From Pseudorhodobacter antarcticus (GTDB lineage Bacteria > Pseudomonadota > Alphaproteobacteria > Rhodobacterales > Rhodobacteraceae), in the NCBI RefSeq assembly GCF_900110135.1, contig NZ_FOCO01000002.1:62001-126000 (forward strand): a stretch of 64,000 bases of DNA. The letters are read 5' to 3'. Under the pieces are notes generated by a model. It searched no databases, was not told the DNA's origin, and saw only the letters and a list, made by a program, of their open reading frames with translations. This document shows, one piece after another, positions 25,180 through 34,186 of this stretch. Made by a program: the position numbers and the translations under genes. How positions within the stretch are numbered: the stretch's first letter is position 1; every line of letters begins with the position of its first letter.

Positions 25180-25824
25180 ATGGCAAAACAGCTCGACTAT
25201 CACCTCATGCGCGCAATTTTCACCCGGTTTCAGGCAGCGGAGCCGGAACCGAAAGGCGAATTGCACCACACCAACGCCTATACCCTTCTGGTCGCCGTGG
25301 CGCTGTCGGCCCAAGCGACCGATATTGGCGTGAACAAAGCAACGATGCCGCTGTTTGCCACCGTCGACACCCCGCAAAAAATGCTGGATTTAGGGCTGGA
25401 CGGGCTGACCGACGCGATCAAATCCATCGGCCTTTTTCGCACCAAGGCCAAAAACGTGTTCCGCATGGCGCAGATTTTGGTCGATGATTACGCAGGCATT
25501 GTCCCTTCCAGCCGCGCGGCGCTGCAATCATTGCCCGGCGTGGGGCGCAAAACCGCCAATGTTGTGCTGAACATGTGGTTCCACATGCCCGCCCAAGCGG
25601 TCGACACCCATATCTTTCGCATCGGCAACCGCACGGGCATCTGTCCGGGGCGCGATGTAGATGCGGTGGAACGCGCGATCGAAGATCACATTCCGTCCGA
25701 ATTTCAACACCACGCGCATCATTGGCTGATCTTGCACGGCCGCTATGTCTGCATCGCGCGCAAACCCAAATGCGGTATCTGCTTGATCCGCGACCTTTGC
25801 CCATATGAGGATAAAACGATATGA
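25180..25824 (+). CDS. nth: Endonuclease III
   Basis: A 214-residue DNA glycosylase/AP lyase for oxidised pyrimidines. The helix-hairpin-helix SLPGVGRKTANVVL carries the catalytic Lys, VDTHIFRIGNR has the catalytic Asp, and CIARKPKCGICLIRDLC gives the C-X6-C-X2-C-X5-C iron-sulfur site. The start is at 25180; an earlier in-frame codon at 25126 lacks homology. It overlaps the next gene by 4 bases (ATGA). Confidence 0.96.
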   Translation: MAKQLDYHLMRAIFTRFQAAEPEPKGELHHTNAYTLLVAVALSAQATDIGVNKATMPLFATVDTPQKMLDLGLDGLTDAIKSIGLFRTKAKNVFRMAQILVDDYAGIVPSSRAALQSLPGVGRKTANVVLNMWFHMPAQAVDTHIFRIGNRTGICPGRDVDAVERAIEDHIPSEFQHHAHHWLILHGRYVCIARKPKCGICLIRDLCPYEDKTI

Positions 25825-26813
25825 AACAGTTTCATGTGGTCGGTATCGGCAACGCGATGGTCGATGTACTGGCCCAAACCGACGACGCTTTCTTGGCCGA
25901 CAACGGCATTGGCAAAGGCATCATGCAACTGATTGACATGAACCGCGCGGTCGATCTTTACAATCGCATCGGGCCTGCCAAGGAAATCTCGGGCGGGTCC
26001 GCCGCCAACACCATCGCAGGCATCGCCCATCTGGGCGGCCGCACCGCCTATGTCGGCAAGGTCAAGGATGACCAGTTGGGCGCAATTTTCGCCCATGACT
26101 TGCGCGCGCAAGGGGCGGTGTACGAAACCCGCATGGCCCCAAAGTCTGAAGCGCAAGAAACCGGGCGCTGCATTGTGCTGGTCACGCCCGATGGCGAACG
26201 CTCGATGAACACCTATCTCGGCGTGACCGAATTCCTCACCCCAGATGACATTGACGAAGGCCAAATGGCGCAGGCTGAATGGATCTACCTCGAAGGCTAC
26301 CGGTTCGACGGCCCCGAAAGCCATGAGGCATTCGCCCGCGCAATTACCGCCTGCAAAGGGGCAGGGGGCCGCGTCTCGCTGACCCTGTCTGATGCGTTTT
26401 GCATCTCGCGCCACCGCGATGCGTTCCGCAACATGATCGTAACGGATGTGGACCTGCTGTTCGCCAACCGCGCCGAAATCTTGTCGATGTATGAAACCGA
26501 CGATTATGAAACCGCCCTGCACGCCGCCGCAAAGGATGTGGCCATCGTCGCCTGCACCGATGGTGAAAACGGCGCGCATGTGCTGTCAGACGGCCAGCAT
26601 TGGCATGTGCCCGCCGTGCCCACCCAAATCGTCGATGCCACTGGCGCGGGTGATCTGTTCGCAGGCGCTTTCCTTTGGGGCATCACCAACGGCCACGACC
26701 TGCAAACCGCCGCAAAAATGGGCAACATCGCCGCGTCCGAGGTGATCAGCCACATCGGCGCTCGCCCCGAATCCGACCTGCGCGCCTTGTTCAAACAGCA
26801 CGGCTTGCTCTAA
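25821..26813 (+). CDS. Adenosine kinase-like PfkB family kinase
   Basis: A 330-residue ribokinase-family enzyme. The N-terminal VVGIGNAMVDVLAQ, KEISGGSAANTIAGIAHLGGR substrate motif and C-terminal DATGAGDLFAGAFLWG (anion hole and catalytic Asp) are intact. The best fit is bacterial adenosine kinase, which converts adenosine to AMP; other sugar or nucleoside substrates are possible. It overlaps nth by ATGA, so the two are coupled. Confidence 0.88.
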   Translation: MKQFHVVGIGNAMVDVLAQTDDAFLADNGIGKGIMQLIDMNRAVDLYNRIGPAKEISGGSAANTIAGIAHLGGRTAYVGKVKDDQLGAIFAHDLRAQGAVYETRMAPKSEAQETGRCIVLVTPDGERSMNTYLGVTEFLTPDDIDEGQMAQAEWIYLEGYRFDGPESHEAFARAITACKGAGGRVSLTLSDAFCISRHRDAFRNMIVTDVDLLFANRAEILSMYETDDYETALHAAAKDVAIVACTDGENGAHVLSDGQHWHVPAVPTQIVDATGAGDLFAGAFLWGITNGHDLQTAAKMGNIAASEVISHIGARPESDLRALFKQHGLL

Positions 26814-26828
26814 CGCGGGAACCGAACG

Positions 26829-26869
26829 GGCGCGCGGCTAAAGCCCCTCTGGGGCCCGCGCCGCGCGCC
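26829..26869. repeat. Nested palindrome (hairpin within a hairpin)
   Basis: Outer arms GGCGCGCGGC (26829-26838) and GCCGCGCGCC (26860-26869) are perfect complements. Inside, GCCCC (26843-26847) and GGGGC (26851-26855) form a second hairpin. It lies 15 bases after the kinase stop and may serve as its terminator although no T tract follows. It belongs to a 186-base gap packed with palindromes. Confidence 0.7.
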
Positions 26870-26902
26870 GCTAACGCGCCTGCTGCATCACCGCCAAACG
26901 TC

Positions 26903-26926
26903 ATTCGTCTTGGTTAAAATACCTCG
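26903..26926 (-). repeat. Dispersed element copy 1 (AGGTATTT...CCAAG..GAAT)
   Basis: On the minus strand this reads GAGGTATTT, three bases, CCAAG, two bases, GAAT. Two further copies at 60572-60594 and 60615-60636 share AGGTATTT, CCAAG and GAAT at the same spacing. Located between convergent genes. Confidence 0.6.
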
Positions 26927-26956
26927 CCAGGGGGGAATTCGCGGCAAAGCGCGAAG

Positions 26957-26977
26957 GGGGGACCGCGCAGGTCCCCC
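26957..26977 (-). terminator. Hairpin after the sulfotransferase gene
   Basis: GGGGGACC (26957-26964) and GGTCCCCC (26970-26977) pair perfectly around GCGCA. It begins 23 bases past the sulfotransferase stop on the minus strand. No T tract follows, so termination may be weak. Confidence 0.55.
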
Positions 26978-26999
26978 GCCACCGTTTCCCAAAGCCAGA

Positions 27000-27875
27000 T
27001 CATTCCCCCAGCTTGGCGTGAACCTCATCCAAATCAATCGCACCAATTGGCATCTTATTGCCCGGATTTTCAAAGTCATATTTGAACAGCTGGAAATCGC
27101 GCTTGTAGATTTCCCACACCAAATGCATCGACAGATCGTCGAAATAATCCTCCACGGGATGCGCACGTTTGGGCCCATGCCCTTCGCTTTCGTTGAACTT
27201 CGGGATCGCTTTCAAATCCACCTTATGCGGCGTTTTGATTGCGGCCAACACATCGGCCATCCCGTCATTGAACGTCTCGGTATAGAAAATCTTGTTATAC
27301 CGCCCGCCATTGGCAATAAACGTCGACACATGGCCCGACATCGCGGACCAATGGATGTCCGGCTCCATCGGTTTGCGCCACCGAATACTGTCGCGGGCAA
27401 ACAGCAAAAACCGCCGGAAACTCTGGATCTGGTCGAACTCGGCCTTTCCGTCGTCGCCGCCCACTTCAATCCCGTATTTTTGTACCAGCAACGGCACCAT
27501 ATTGCCGCGATACCGTTTGCCATTGCGCTGAATCCCGCAAATCTTGTCGAAAAACGATGATAAAATGCGGGTGTAAGGGTTACGCACGCAAGTGAATGCA
27601 TAGGTGTTTTGCGCTTTCACCCGCCGTTCGATCAGCGCTTGGCTGCCCTCTTGCGCCCATTTGTGTAGCCTAGCGGTCGAATCGTGGATGTCACCCTCAA
27701 AAAACCGACCGTGGTCGGAATAAAACATGATCTGCCCAATCGTCGAACACGCACATTTCGGCACAACCCGATAGATGACGCTTTCGCTTTCTGTCATCCA
27801 AGTACCCGGAAAACCCATAAACCATTGCCTCCATAGCCATTCCCCCCGTGTATCGACAGTTTGGGAAGATTTCAT
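27000..27875 (-). CDS. Sulfotransferase family 2 protein
   Basis: A 291-residue enzyme with the PAPS-binding signatures of carbohydrate sulfotransferases: the 5'-phosphosulfate loop VPKCACST (residues 38-45) and the 3'-phosphate motif RNPYTRILSSF (98-108). The C-terminal half contains FNESEGHGPK and an acidic Asp-rich stretch before EIYKRDFQLFKYDF, typical of the family. No signal peptide, so cytoplasmic. It probably sulfates a sugar or glycan. It is divergent from a glycosyltransferase gene, with a mirrored 9-base motif ahead of both. Confidence 0.85.
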   Translation of the reverse strand: MKSSQTVDTRGEWLWRQWFMGFPGTWMTESESVIYRVVPKCACSTIGQIMFYSDHGRFFEGDIHDSTARLHKWAQEGSQALIERRVKAQNTYAFTCVRNPYTRILSSFFDKICGIQRNGKRYRGNMVPLLVQKYGIEVGGDDGKAEFDQIQSFRRFLLFARDSIRWRKPMEPDIHWSAMSGHVSTFIANGGRYNKIFYTETFNDGMADVLAAIKTPHKVDLKAIPKFNESEGHGPKRAHPVEDYFDDLSMHLVWEIYKRDFQLFKYDFENPGNKMPIGAIDLDEVHAKLGE

Positions 27876-27888
27876 TGCTAAAAAGCAA

Positions 27889-27962
27889 AGAAACTCTGTC
27901 TTTTCAATGACCGATAAAGGTATTTAGGGAAACAATACCCCAAAACAGGGCAAAGAGTTTCT
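27889..27962. repeat. Mirrored 9-base motif in the sulfotransferase/glycosyltransferase promoter region
   Basis: AGAAACTCT (27889-27897) and AGAGTTTCT (27954-27962) are exact reverse complements, separated by 56 bases. Each sits just before one of the two divergent start codons (13 and 3 bases away), so both messages would begin with AGAGTTTCT in front of the start. Confidence 0.6.
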
Positions 27963-27965
27963 AAA

Positions 27966-29543
27966 ATGGCCAAAATTGCCTACATTCTACTATGCCACAA
28001 AGACCCTGAAGGGATTATCGCGCAGGCCGAACGCTTGACCGATGGCGGTGATTACATCGCCATCCATTTCGATGCCCGCGCGCGTGCCAGTGATTTTGAC
28101 CTTATCCGCGCCCGCCTGTCCGGCAACCCTTCGGTCACGTTCGCGCGCAAACGCCTAAAATGCGGTTGGGGCGGGTGGAGCTTGGTCGCCGCCACCTTGC
28201 TTGCCGTGCGCGCCGCCGTCGATGCTTTTCCCCGCGCCACCCATTTTTATATGCTGTCGGGCGATTGCATGCCCATCAAATCCGCCGAATATGCTCACGG
28301 TTTTTTGGACCGTGAGGATGTGGATTACGTCGAAAGCGTCGACTTCCTGAAATCCGATTGGATCAAAGCGGGCATCAAAGAAGAGCGTTTGATCTATCGC
28401 CACTATTTCAACGAACGCACCCACAAATGGTTGTTTTATGCCTCTATGCAGGTGCAGGGCCGCCTTGGCCTCGCGCGCAAAGTGCCCGCTGATTTGCAAA
28501 TTCAGATCGGCAGCCAATGGTGGTGCCTGCGCCGCCGCACGATGGAGGCGGTTTTGGGTTTTTGCGACACCCGCCGCGATGTCATGCGGTTTTTCAGCAC
28601 GACCTGGATCCCGGATGAGACGTTTTTCCAAACCCTTGTCCGCCATCTGGTGCCCGAACACGAAATCCGCGCACGCTCGCTGACATTTCTTCTGTTCACC
28701 GATTACGGCATGCCCGTCACGTTTTACAACGACCATTACGACCTCCTCCTCAGCCAAAATTACTTGTTCGCGCGCAAAATTTCTGTGGATGCGGTGGAAT
28801 TGAAGGCGCGGCTGGGCAAACTTTATTCCGCCACAGGCCAACATTTCCCCATCTCGAACGAAGGCAGCAGCCTGTTCCAATTCCTCACCGGGCGGGGCCG
28901 CATCGGCCGCCGTTTTGCGCCGCGTTTTTGGGAAACCGAAAGCAGTCTGGGCCGCGAACGCACGTTACTGATGGTGATTTGCAAAAAATGGCATATCGCA
29001 AAGCGCCTTGTGGACCGCATGCGCAGCGTCACGGGCCTACCCGCCGTGGATTATCTGTTCAATGAGGCGTCGACCGTCTTGCCCGATCTGGGCGGCATCC
29101 AATCCACGTTGGGAAAACGCACACGCCACCGCCGCGCTTTGGTGCGCATGTTGTTCGATTATTGGCAAACCGACACGCTTATCGTCTGTATTGACCCCGC
29201 AAATGTTGAATTGATGCAAGATTTCGCCGCTGACAAATCTACCGTGCGTTTGCTAGAGGTGGAATGTGATTTCTCCGACAGCTATCTCATCGGCCACGCC
29301 CGCCGCGTGGGCCTTGCTGGCGATCGCACCCCGCAAGACGTTCTTGACCGCTTGCTGCCCACCATCCGCTATGACGTGCGGTTTGAAAGCGACAAAATCC
29401 GCGACGCCGATTTCAGCAAGCTGATGCGCATCCGCGAACTAGCCCCCGCCGCTGAAAATGCGGTGGCTTTGGCGGATTTCCTTGATATATCTTTGGAAAA
29501 AGCGCGGGAAATCGCGGACACCCCCCATTTGTTTTTGGATTGA
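27966..29543 (+). CDS. GT14 (Core-2/I-branching type) glycosyltransferase with C-terminal extension domain
   Basis: A 525-residue enzyme. Residues 1-250 form the Branch domain (GT14, beta-1,6-N-acetylglucosaminyl or xylosyl transferase family): IAYILLCHKDPEGI, KRLKCGWGGWSLVAATL, THFYMLSGDCMPIKS and GSQWWCLRRR. The C-terminal 270 residues match the extension (DUF5928-type) that I recall from Rhodobacterales proteins of this kind; its role is unknown and it includes an ATP-binding-like or Rossmann-like segment at FDYWQTDTLIVCIDPANVELM. No signal peptide. The HIT gene starts 3 bases after it. Confidence 0.85.
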   Translation: MAKIAYILLCHKDPEGIIAQAERLTDGGDYIAIHFDARARASDFDLIRARLSGNPSVTFARKRLKCGWGGWSLVAATLLAVRAAVDAFPRATHFYMLSGDCMPIKSAEYAHGFLDREDVDYVESVDFLKSDWIKAGIKEERLIYRHYFNERTHKWLFYASMQVQGRLGLARKVPADLQIQIGSQWWCLRRRTMEAVLGFCDTRRDVMRFFSTTWIPDETFFQTLVRHLVPEHEIRARSLTFLLFTDYGMPVTFYNDHYDLLLSQNYLFARKISVDAVELKARLGKLYSATGQHFPISNEGSSLFQFLTGRGRIGRRFAPRFWETESSLGRERTLLMVICKKWHIAKRLVDRMRSVTGLPAVDYLFNEASTVLPDLGGIQSTLGKRTRHRRALVRMLFDYWQTDTLIVCIDPANVELMQDFAADKSTVRLLEVECDFSDSYLIGHARRVGLAGDRTPQDVLDRLLPTIRYDVRFESDKIRDADFSKLMRIRELAPAAENAVALADFLDISLEKAREIADTPHLFLD

Positions 29544-29546
29544 CCC

Positions 29547-29924
29547 ATGCCCTATACCTATGACGACCAAAACATCTTTGCCCGCATTTTGCGCGGTGAA
29601 ATCCCCAATAAAACCATTTTGGAAACGGGGCATACGCTGGCGTTTCACGACATTGCTCCCGCGGCCCCTGTGCATGTGCTGGTGATCCCCAAAGGGCCTT
29701 ATGTCACCTTCGACCATTTCTGCGCGCAGGCATCGGATGCCGAGCTGGTGGATTTTCACCGCACCGCCGCACAGGTCTGCGCGATGCTGGGCCTTACCCT
29801 TGATGCGGGCGAAGGTTTTCGCGCCATAACCAACGCAGGCGACCACGGCTTGCAAGAGGTGCCGCATTACCACCTGCACATCCTTGGTGGTCGCCCGATG
29901 GGCCGGATGGTCGAAAAACCTTAA
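29547..29924 (+). CDS. HIT family protein (HinT-like)
   Basis: A 125-residue histidine-triad hydrolase of the HinT class. These cleave nucleoside phosphoramidates such as lysyl-AMP. FARILRGEIPNK at the start and the catalytic HYHLHILGG (H-phi-H-phi-H) at the end are textbook. Length is normal. It follows the glycosyltransferase stop by 3 bases and is probably co-transcribed, without evident functional link. Confidence 0.94.
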   Translation: MPYTYDDQNIFARILRGEIPNKTILETGHTLAFHDIAPAAPVHVLVIPKGPYVTFDHFCAQASDAELVDFHRTAAQVCAMLGLTLDAGEGFRAITNAGDHGLQEVPHYHLHILGGRPMGRMVEKP

Positions 29925-30017
29925 CGCGCGGCGCGGGGTCAAATTGCGCAAGAAACGGGTCGCAGGGCCGCCCAGATCGGGGCAGGGTGCTTTATTTCCA
30001 GTCTCAAAAGGCATCCG

Positions 30018-30482
30018 ATGACCATCCATTTCACCCCCATCCCCACCGAAACCGTCCGCGCCTACCGCGCAGGGGGCCTTGATGCCAACGGCCAACCGCC
30101 CGAACGCGCAATCGCCGCTGGCGCAGGCTACCCCTGCCGCCATTGTCTGGATATGATCCCGCAAGGGGCGGCGATGCTGGTGCTGGCGCATCGCCCGTTC
30201 CCCATGCCCCAACCTTACGCCGAAATCGGCCCGATTTTTTTGTGCGCAGATGATTGTGCGGCAGGCGGCGGGCCAAACCTGCCCGCTTTCCTCAATTCCC
30301 CGGCCTATATTCTGCGTGGTTATGGCAGCGATCACCGCATCCTTTACGGCACCGGGGCGGTCACGCCCACGCCAGATATCCCCGCCCGCGCGGCGTTGCT
30401 GCTGTCAGACCCAAACGTGGCTTACGCCCACGTCCGCTCCGCCAGCAACAATTGTTTTCACGCGGCGATCAATCGGGCCTAA
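30018..30482 (+). CDS. DUF1203 protein
   Basis: A 154-residue protein with family landmarks PCRHCLDMIPQGAAMLVLAHRPF, GPIFLCADDCA, RGYGSDHRILYGTG and VRSASNNCFHAAI. It carries conserved Cys residues in CRHC and CADDC that could bind a metal. The family is widespread in proteobacteria but of unknown function. Convergent with polA, with 13 bases between stops. Confidence 0.9.
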   Translation: MTIHFTPIPTETVRAYRAGGLDANGQPPERAIAAGAGYPCRHCLDMIPQGAAMLVLAHRPFPMPQPYAEIGPIFLCADDCAAGGGPNLPAFLNSPAYILRGYGSDHRILYGTGAVTPTPDIPARAALLLSDPNVAYAHVRSASNNCFHAAINRA

Positions 30483-30495
30483 CCCCCGCAGGCGC

Positions 30496-33273
30496 TTAAT
30501 GCGCCTGCGCCCAATTCGCCCCTTGGCCTGCGTCCACTGTGATCGGCACCGACAAATGCACGGCGGGCAGTGCGGCCCCTTCCATGATGCCGCGCGCCGC
30601 CGCAATCAGCGCGTCGACCGCATCCTCCTGCACTTCAAACAGCAGTTCATCATGCACTTGCAGCAGCATTTTTGCATCAATCCCTGCAATCGCATCCGGC
30701 ATCCGCACCATCGCACGCCGAATAATATCCGCCGCCGTCCCTTGGATCGGCGCGTTGATCGCCGCCCGCTTGGCAAACCCTGCCGCTGGCCCTTTGGCGT
30801 TAATCTCGGGCGTATGAATGCGCCGCCCGAACAGCGTTTGCACATAGCCGTTGTCGCGCGCAAACTGCACCGTGGCGTCCATATATTCGCGAATACCGGG
30901 GAACCGTTCAAAATAGCGGTCAATAAACCCCTGCGCCTCCGCCCGTGGTATTCGCAAATTCCGCGCCAACCCAAAGCCGGAAATCCCGTAAATCACACCA
31001 AAGTTAATCGCCTTGGCCTGCCTACGCACCATGGGGTCCATCCCCTCCACAGGCACGCCAAACATCTCGGCTGCGGTCATGGCGTGAATATCAATCCCAT
31101 CCTTAAACGCTTGTTTCAAAGCGGGAATATCGGCCACATGCGCCAAAATCCGCAGTTCAATCTGGCTGTAATCAAGGCTCACTATCACGCGGCCTTTCGG
31201 TGCTACAAACGCCTCACGAATCCGGCGCCCCTCATCCGACCGTACCGGAATGTTCTGCAAATTCGGATCGGTGGATGATAACCGCCCCGTCACCGCCCCC
31301 ACCAGCGAATAAGACGTGTGCACGCGCCCGGTTTCCGGGTTGATATGATCTTGCAGCGCGTCCGTGTAGGTGGATTTCAACTTGGCCAACTGCCGCCAAT
31401 CCAGCACGCGGCCGGGCAATTCATGCTCGGTCGCCAAGTCCTCCAGAATGTCGGCACCCGTGGCATAGGCCCCGGTTTTGCCCTTCACCCCGCCTTGCAA
31501 GCCCATTTCATCAAACAAAATCTCGCCTAACTGTTTGGGTGAACCCACGTTAAACGGTCGCCCTGCCAGCGTCTGAATCTCATCCTCCAGCGCCGCCATT
31601 TTCTGCGCAAACGCGTTTGACATGCGCGACAGCGTATCGCGGTCCACTGCAATCCCCGCCATTTCCATCTGCGCCAATACGGGCACCAGCGGGCGCTCCA
31701 GCACCTCATACACGGTCGTCACCGATTTGCGGTGCAGCTGTGGTTTGAACAACTGCCACAGGCGCAGGGTCACATCCGCATCCTCGGCGGCGTATTTCAC
31801 CGCCTCCTCCAACGGCACGAAATCAAACGTAATCTGCGCTTTGCCCGCGCCCAGCAACTGCTTAATCGGAATGGAGGCGTGCCCCAAATACCGCTCTGCC
31901 AAAGTGTCCATACCGTGGTTGTGCAGCCCCGCAAACAGCGCCGAGGACATCAGCATCGTGTCATCAATCGGGGCCACATCCACCCCTTGGCGCGCAAAAA
32001 TCTTGGCGTCATATTTCATGTTTTGCCCGATTTTCAGGATGCTGGCATCCTCCAACATGGGCTGCAACATCGCCAGCGCGCGCTCCAAGGCCAACTGCCC
32101 CGGCACCAATTTCGCCGCGCCAAACAAATCCCCGCCGCCCGCCTTATGCGCCAGCGGGATATAGCAGGCTTGCCCCGCCTCCACGCACAGCGACACACCC
32201 ACCAACTCAGCGCGCATTTCATCCAGACTGGTGGTTTCGGTGTCCACGGCCACAAAACCGCGCGCATAAATTCGGTCAATCCAAACCTGCAACGCGCCCT
32301 CATCCGTCACCATGTCATACTTGGAATGGTCAAACGGCACCGCCTGCGCCTCAACCGCCTCCGCCTCCACCAACACCGCCACTTTCAGGCTGTCGGCCAC
32401 GCGCTTGGTCAGGGTGCGAAACTCCATCTGGTTCAAAAACGCCATCAACGGCTCGGCATCGGGCAGTCGTACCACCATGCTTTCCAGCGTCACGTCGAGC
32501 GGCGTCTCGCAATCCAGTTGCACAAGCCGTTTGGAAATGCGGATCAAATCGGCATTATCTTGCAAACTTTCGCGCCGTTTGGGTTGCTTAATCTCACCCG
32601 CCCGCGCCAGCAGCGTTTCCAAATCGCCATATTCCTGGATCAACAGCGCCGCCGTTTTAATCCCAATCCCGGGTGCGCCCGGCACGTTATCCACCGAATC
32701 GCCCGCCAGTGATTGCACATCCACCACCCGGTTCGGGGCCACGCCAAATTTCTCAAACACCTCGTCGGGGCCAATCAGCTTGTTCTTCATCGGGTCCAGC
32801 ATCCCCACGCCGTCCCCCACCAGCTGCATCAAATCCTTGTCGCTGGAGATAATGGTCACTTGGCCCCCCGCATCGCGCGCGCGGCACGATAGCGTCGCGA
32901 TAATATCATCCGCCTCAAACCCCTCCGTCTCAATGCATGCAATGTTGAACGCGCGGGTCGCATCGCGGGTCAGCGGGAATTGCGGGCGCAAATCCTCGGG
33001 CAATTCGGGGCGGTTGGCCTTGTAGGCGGGATAGATGTCATTGCGAAAGGTTTTGGATGAATGGTCAAAGATAACGGCCACATGCGTCGGCGCATCGCCT
33101 GTCTTGTTGCCTTCCAAATAGCGAAACAGAATGTTGCAAAACCCCGCAACCGCGCCCACGGGCAAGCCATCGGATTTGCGCGTCAACGGTGGCAGCGCAT
33201 GATAAGCGCGGAAAATATAGGCCGACCCGTCGATCAAATGCAGGTGGTGGCCTTTGCCAAATGTCTCGCTCAT
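30496..33273 (-). CDS. polA: DNA polymerase I
   Basis: A 925-residue three-domain enzyme. The N-terminal 5' to 3' exonuclease shows LIDGSAYIFRAYHALPPL and ADDIIATLS; the proofreading domain keeps the metal-binding DTETTSLDEM and DDTMLMSYALFAG-like DDTMLMS; the polymerase domain shows SLDYSQIELRILAH, RRQAKAINFGVIYGISGFGLA and LQVHDELLFEV. All three activities look intact. Start at 33273 after AAGGAG; an extra leader to 33306 lacks homology. Confidence 0.97.
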   Translation of the reverse strand: MSETFGKGHHLHLIDGSAYIFRAYHALPPLTRKSDGLPVGAVAGFCNILFRYLEGNKTGDAPTHVAVIFDHSSKTFRNDIYPAYKANRPELPEDLRPQFPLTRDATRAFNIACIETEGFEADDIIATLSCRARDAGGQVTIISSDKDLMQLVGDGVGMLDPMKNKLIGPDEVFEKFGVAPNRVVDVQSLAGDSVDNVPGAPGIGIKTAALLIQEYGDLETLLARAGEIKQPKRRESLQDNADLIRISKRLVQLDCETPLDVTLESMVVRLPDAEPLMAFLNQMEFRTLTKRVADSLKVAVLVEAEAVEAQAVPFDHSKYDMVTDEGALQVWIDRIYARGFVAVDTETTSLDEMRAELVGVSLCVEAGQACYIPLAHKAGGGDLFGAAKLVPGQLALERALAMLQPMLEDASILKIGQNMKYDAKIFARQGVDVAPIDDTMLMSSALFAGLHNHGMDTLAERYLGHASIPIKQLLGAGKAQITFDFVPLEEAVKYAAEDADVTLRLWQLFKPQLHRKSVTTVYEVLERPLVPVLAQMEMAGIAVDRDTLSRMSNAFAQKMAALEDEIQTLAGRPFNVGSPKQLGEILFDEMGLQGGVKGKTGAYATGADILEDLATEHELPGRVLDWRQLAKLKSTYTDALQDHINPETGRVHTSYSLVGAVTGRLSSTDPNLQNIPVRSDEGRRIREAFVAPKGRVIVSLDYSQIELRILAHVADIPALKQAFKDGIDIHAMTAAEMFGVPVEGMDPMVRRQAKAINFGVIYGISGFGLARNLRIPRAEAQGFIDRYFERFPGIREYMDATVQFARDNGYVQTLFGRRIHTPEINAKGPAAGFAKRAAINAPIQGTAADIIRRAMVRMPDAIAGIDAKMLLQVHDELLFEVQEDAVDALIAAARGIMEGAALPAVHLSVPITVDAGQGANWAQAH

Positions 33274-33336
33274 ATGCACTCCTTGGCTGTTGCGCCTTTG
33301 TGGCACGGCCCGCGCAAGGAATCTAGGGGAAGGGGG

Positions 33337-33999
33337 CTAGTCCAGCGCCAACCCCGTTTGCCCCAATGACAACCGAATGGACTGCGGGAACGGCGTCCAA
33401 CGCCCAAACGGCAGGCCCGCCGCCCGCAGCATATCGCCCAGCCAGACGTTGCACGTGTTCAACAGGTTAAACCGCTCCCGCGCGGGGAAAAACGCATCCC
33501 GGCCCGTAAAACCGGGCAGGGGCAAGGCCTGCGTCCCGTCAAACGACCCCAAAACTGCATCCAGCAGCGCATAAATCTCGGCCTGCGTCAGCGCAATCAA
33601 GGGGATGGCGCCAAAATCGTCAATCCGCCCCACCGCCTCCAGCCGCATCACGGCCGCGTCCCCCACCGCCGCGCGCCACGCCACGGGCAGGCTTATATCC
33701 GCAAGCCCCGGCGTTTGCGTGTAAAACCCCTGCGCGCCCCACCCCACCAACAGCCATTCCGCCCGGTCCAGCGGCACAGCCGCAGCCGTGGCAAACGCAA
33801 AACGCGGCCGAATATCATCATGCAAAGGGATCAACAGATCATAATGAAGGGGCCCTGCAACCAACCCGACCCGGTATTCGCGCGCCCCGTCGATGCGCGG
33901 CCCCCCGGTCAAGGCAACACCGCCCACCAGCCCCGCCGCAAAATAAAGCAGCGGCAAGGTCACAGCCAAAAACGCCGTCCAGAAAACTCCGCGCCGCAC
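33337..33999 (-). CDS. DUF2459 (TIGR02117) family membrane-anchored protein
   Basis: A 220-residue protein with one N-terminal membrane helix (FWTAFLAVTLPLLYFAAGLVGG) and a periplasmic domain. LVAGPLHYDLLIPL, GWGAQGFYTQTP and NTCNVWLGDMLRAAGLP match the DUF2459 family, whose conserved Cys and His are thought to form a hydrolase-like site. Function is unknown. It starts 4 bases after the zinc-finger gene stop, so both are probably one transcript. Confidence 0.85.
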   Translation of the reverse strand: MRRGVFWTAFLAVTLPLLYFAAGLVGGVALTGGPRIDGAREYRVGLVAGPLHYDLLIPLHDDIRPRFAFATAAAVPLDRAEWLLVGWGAQGFYTQTPGLADISLPVAWRAAVGDAAVMRLEAVGRIDDFGAIPLIALTQAEIYALLDAVLGSFDGTQALPLPGFTGRDAFFPARERFNLLNTCNVWLGDMLRAAGLPFGRWTPFPQSIRLSLGQTGLALD

Positions 34000-34003
34000 C
34001 CGG

Positions 34004-34186
34004 TTATTTCACCTGATCTGCCATGCTGTCATGCACATACCGGCGGTCGCAATAGCCACATTCCACAAAACCGCGATCCTCTGGGATGGTCAACCACACG
34101 CGCGGATGCCCCATAACAGGTCCATCGCCATCGCAGGCAATTTTCCACTGGCTAACGATTTTGGTTTCCGGGGCGGGTGCGCTCAT
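34004..34186 (-). CDS. Small zinc-finger (CHCC) protein
   Basis: A 60-residue protein with [28 protein letters not shown]; Cys18, His27, Cys43 and Cys46 make the CHCC zinc site. It is the bacterial homologue of the NDUFS6/13-kDa subunit family associated with complex I. The start at 34186 precedes a recognisable [11 protein letters not shown]. Very short, but conservation of the ligands makes it reliable. Downstream: DUF2459 gene. Confidence 0.9.
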   Translation of the reverse strand: MSAPAPETKIVSQWKIACDGDGPVMGHPRVWLTIPEDRGFVECGYCDRRYVHDSMADQVK

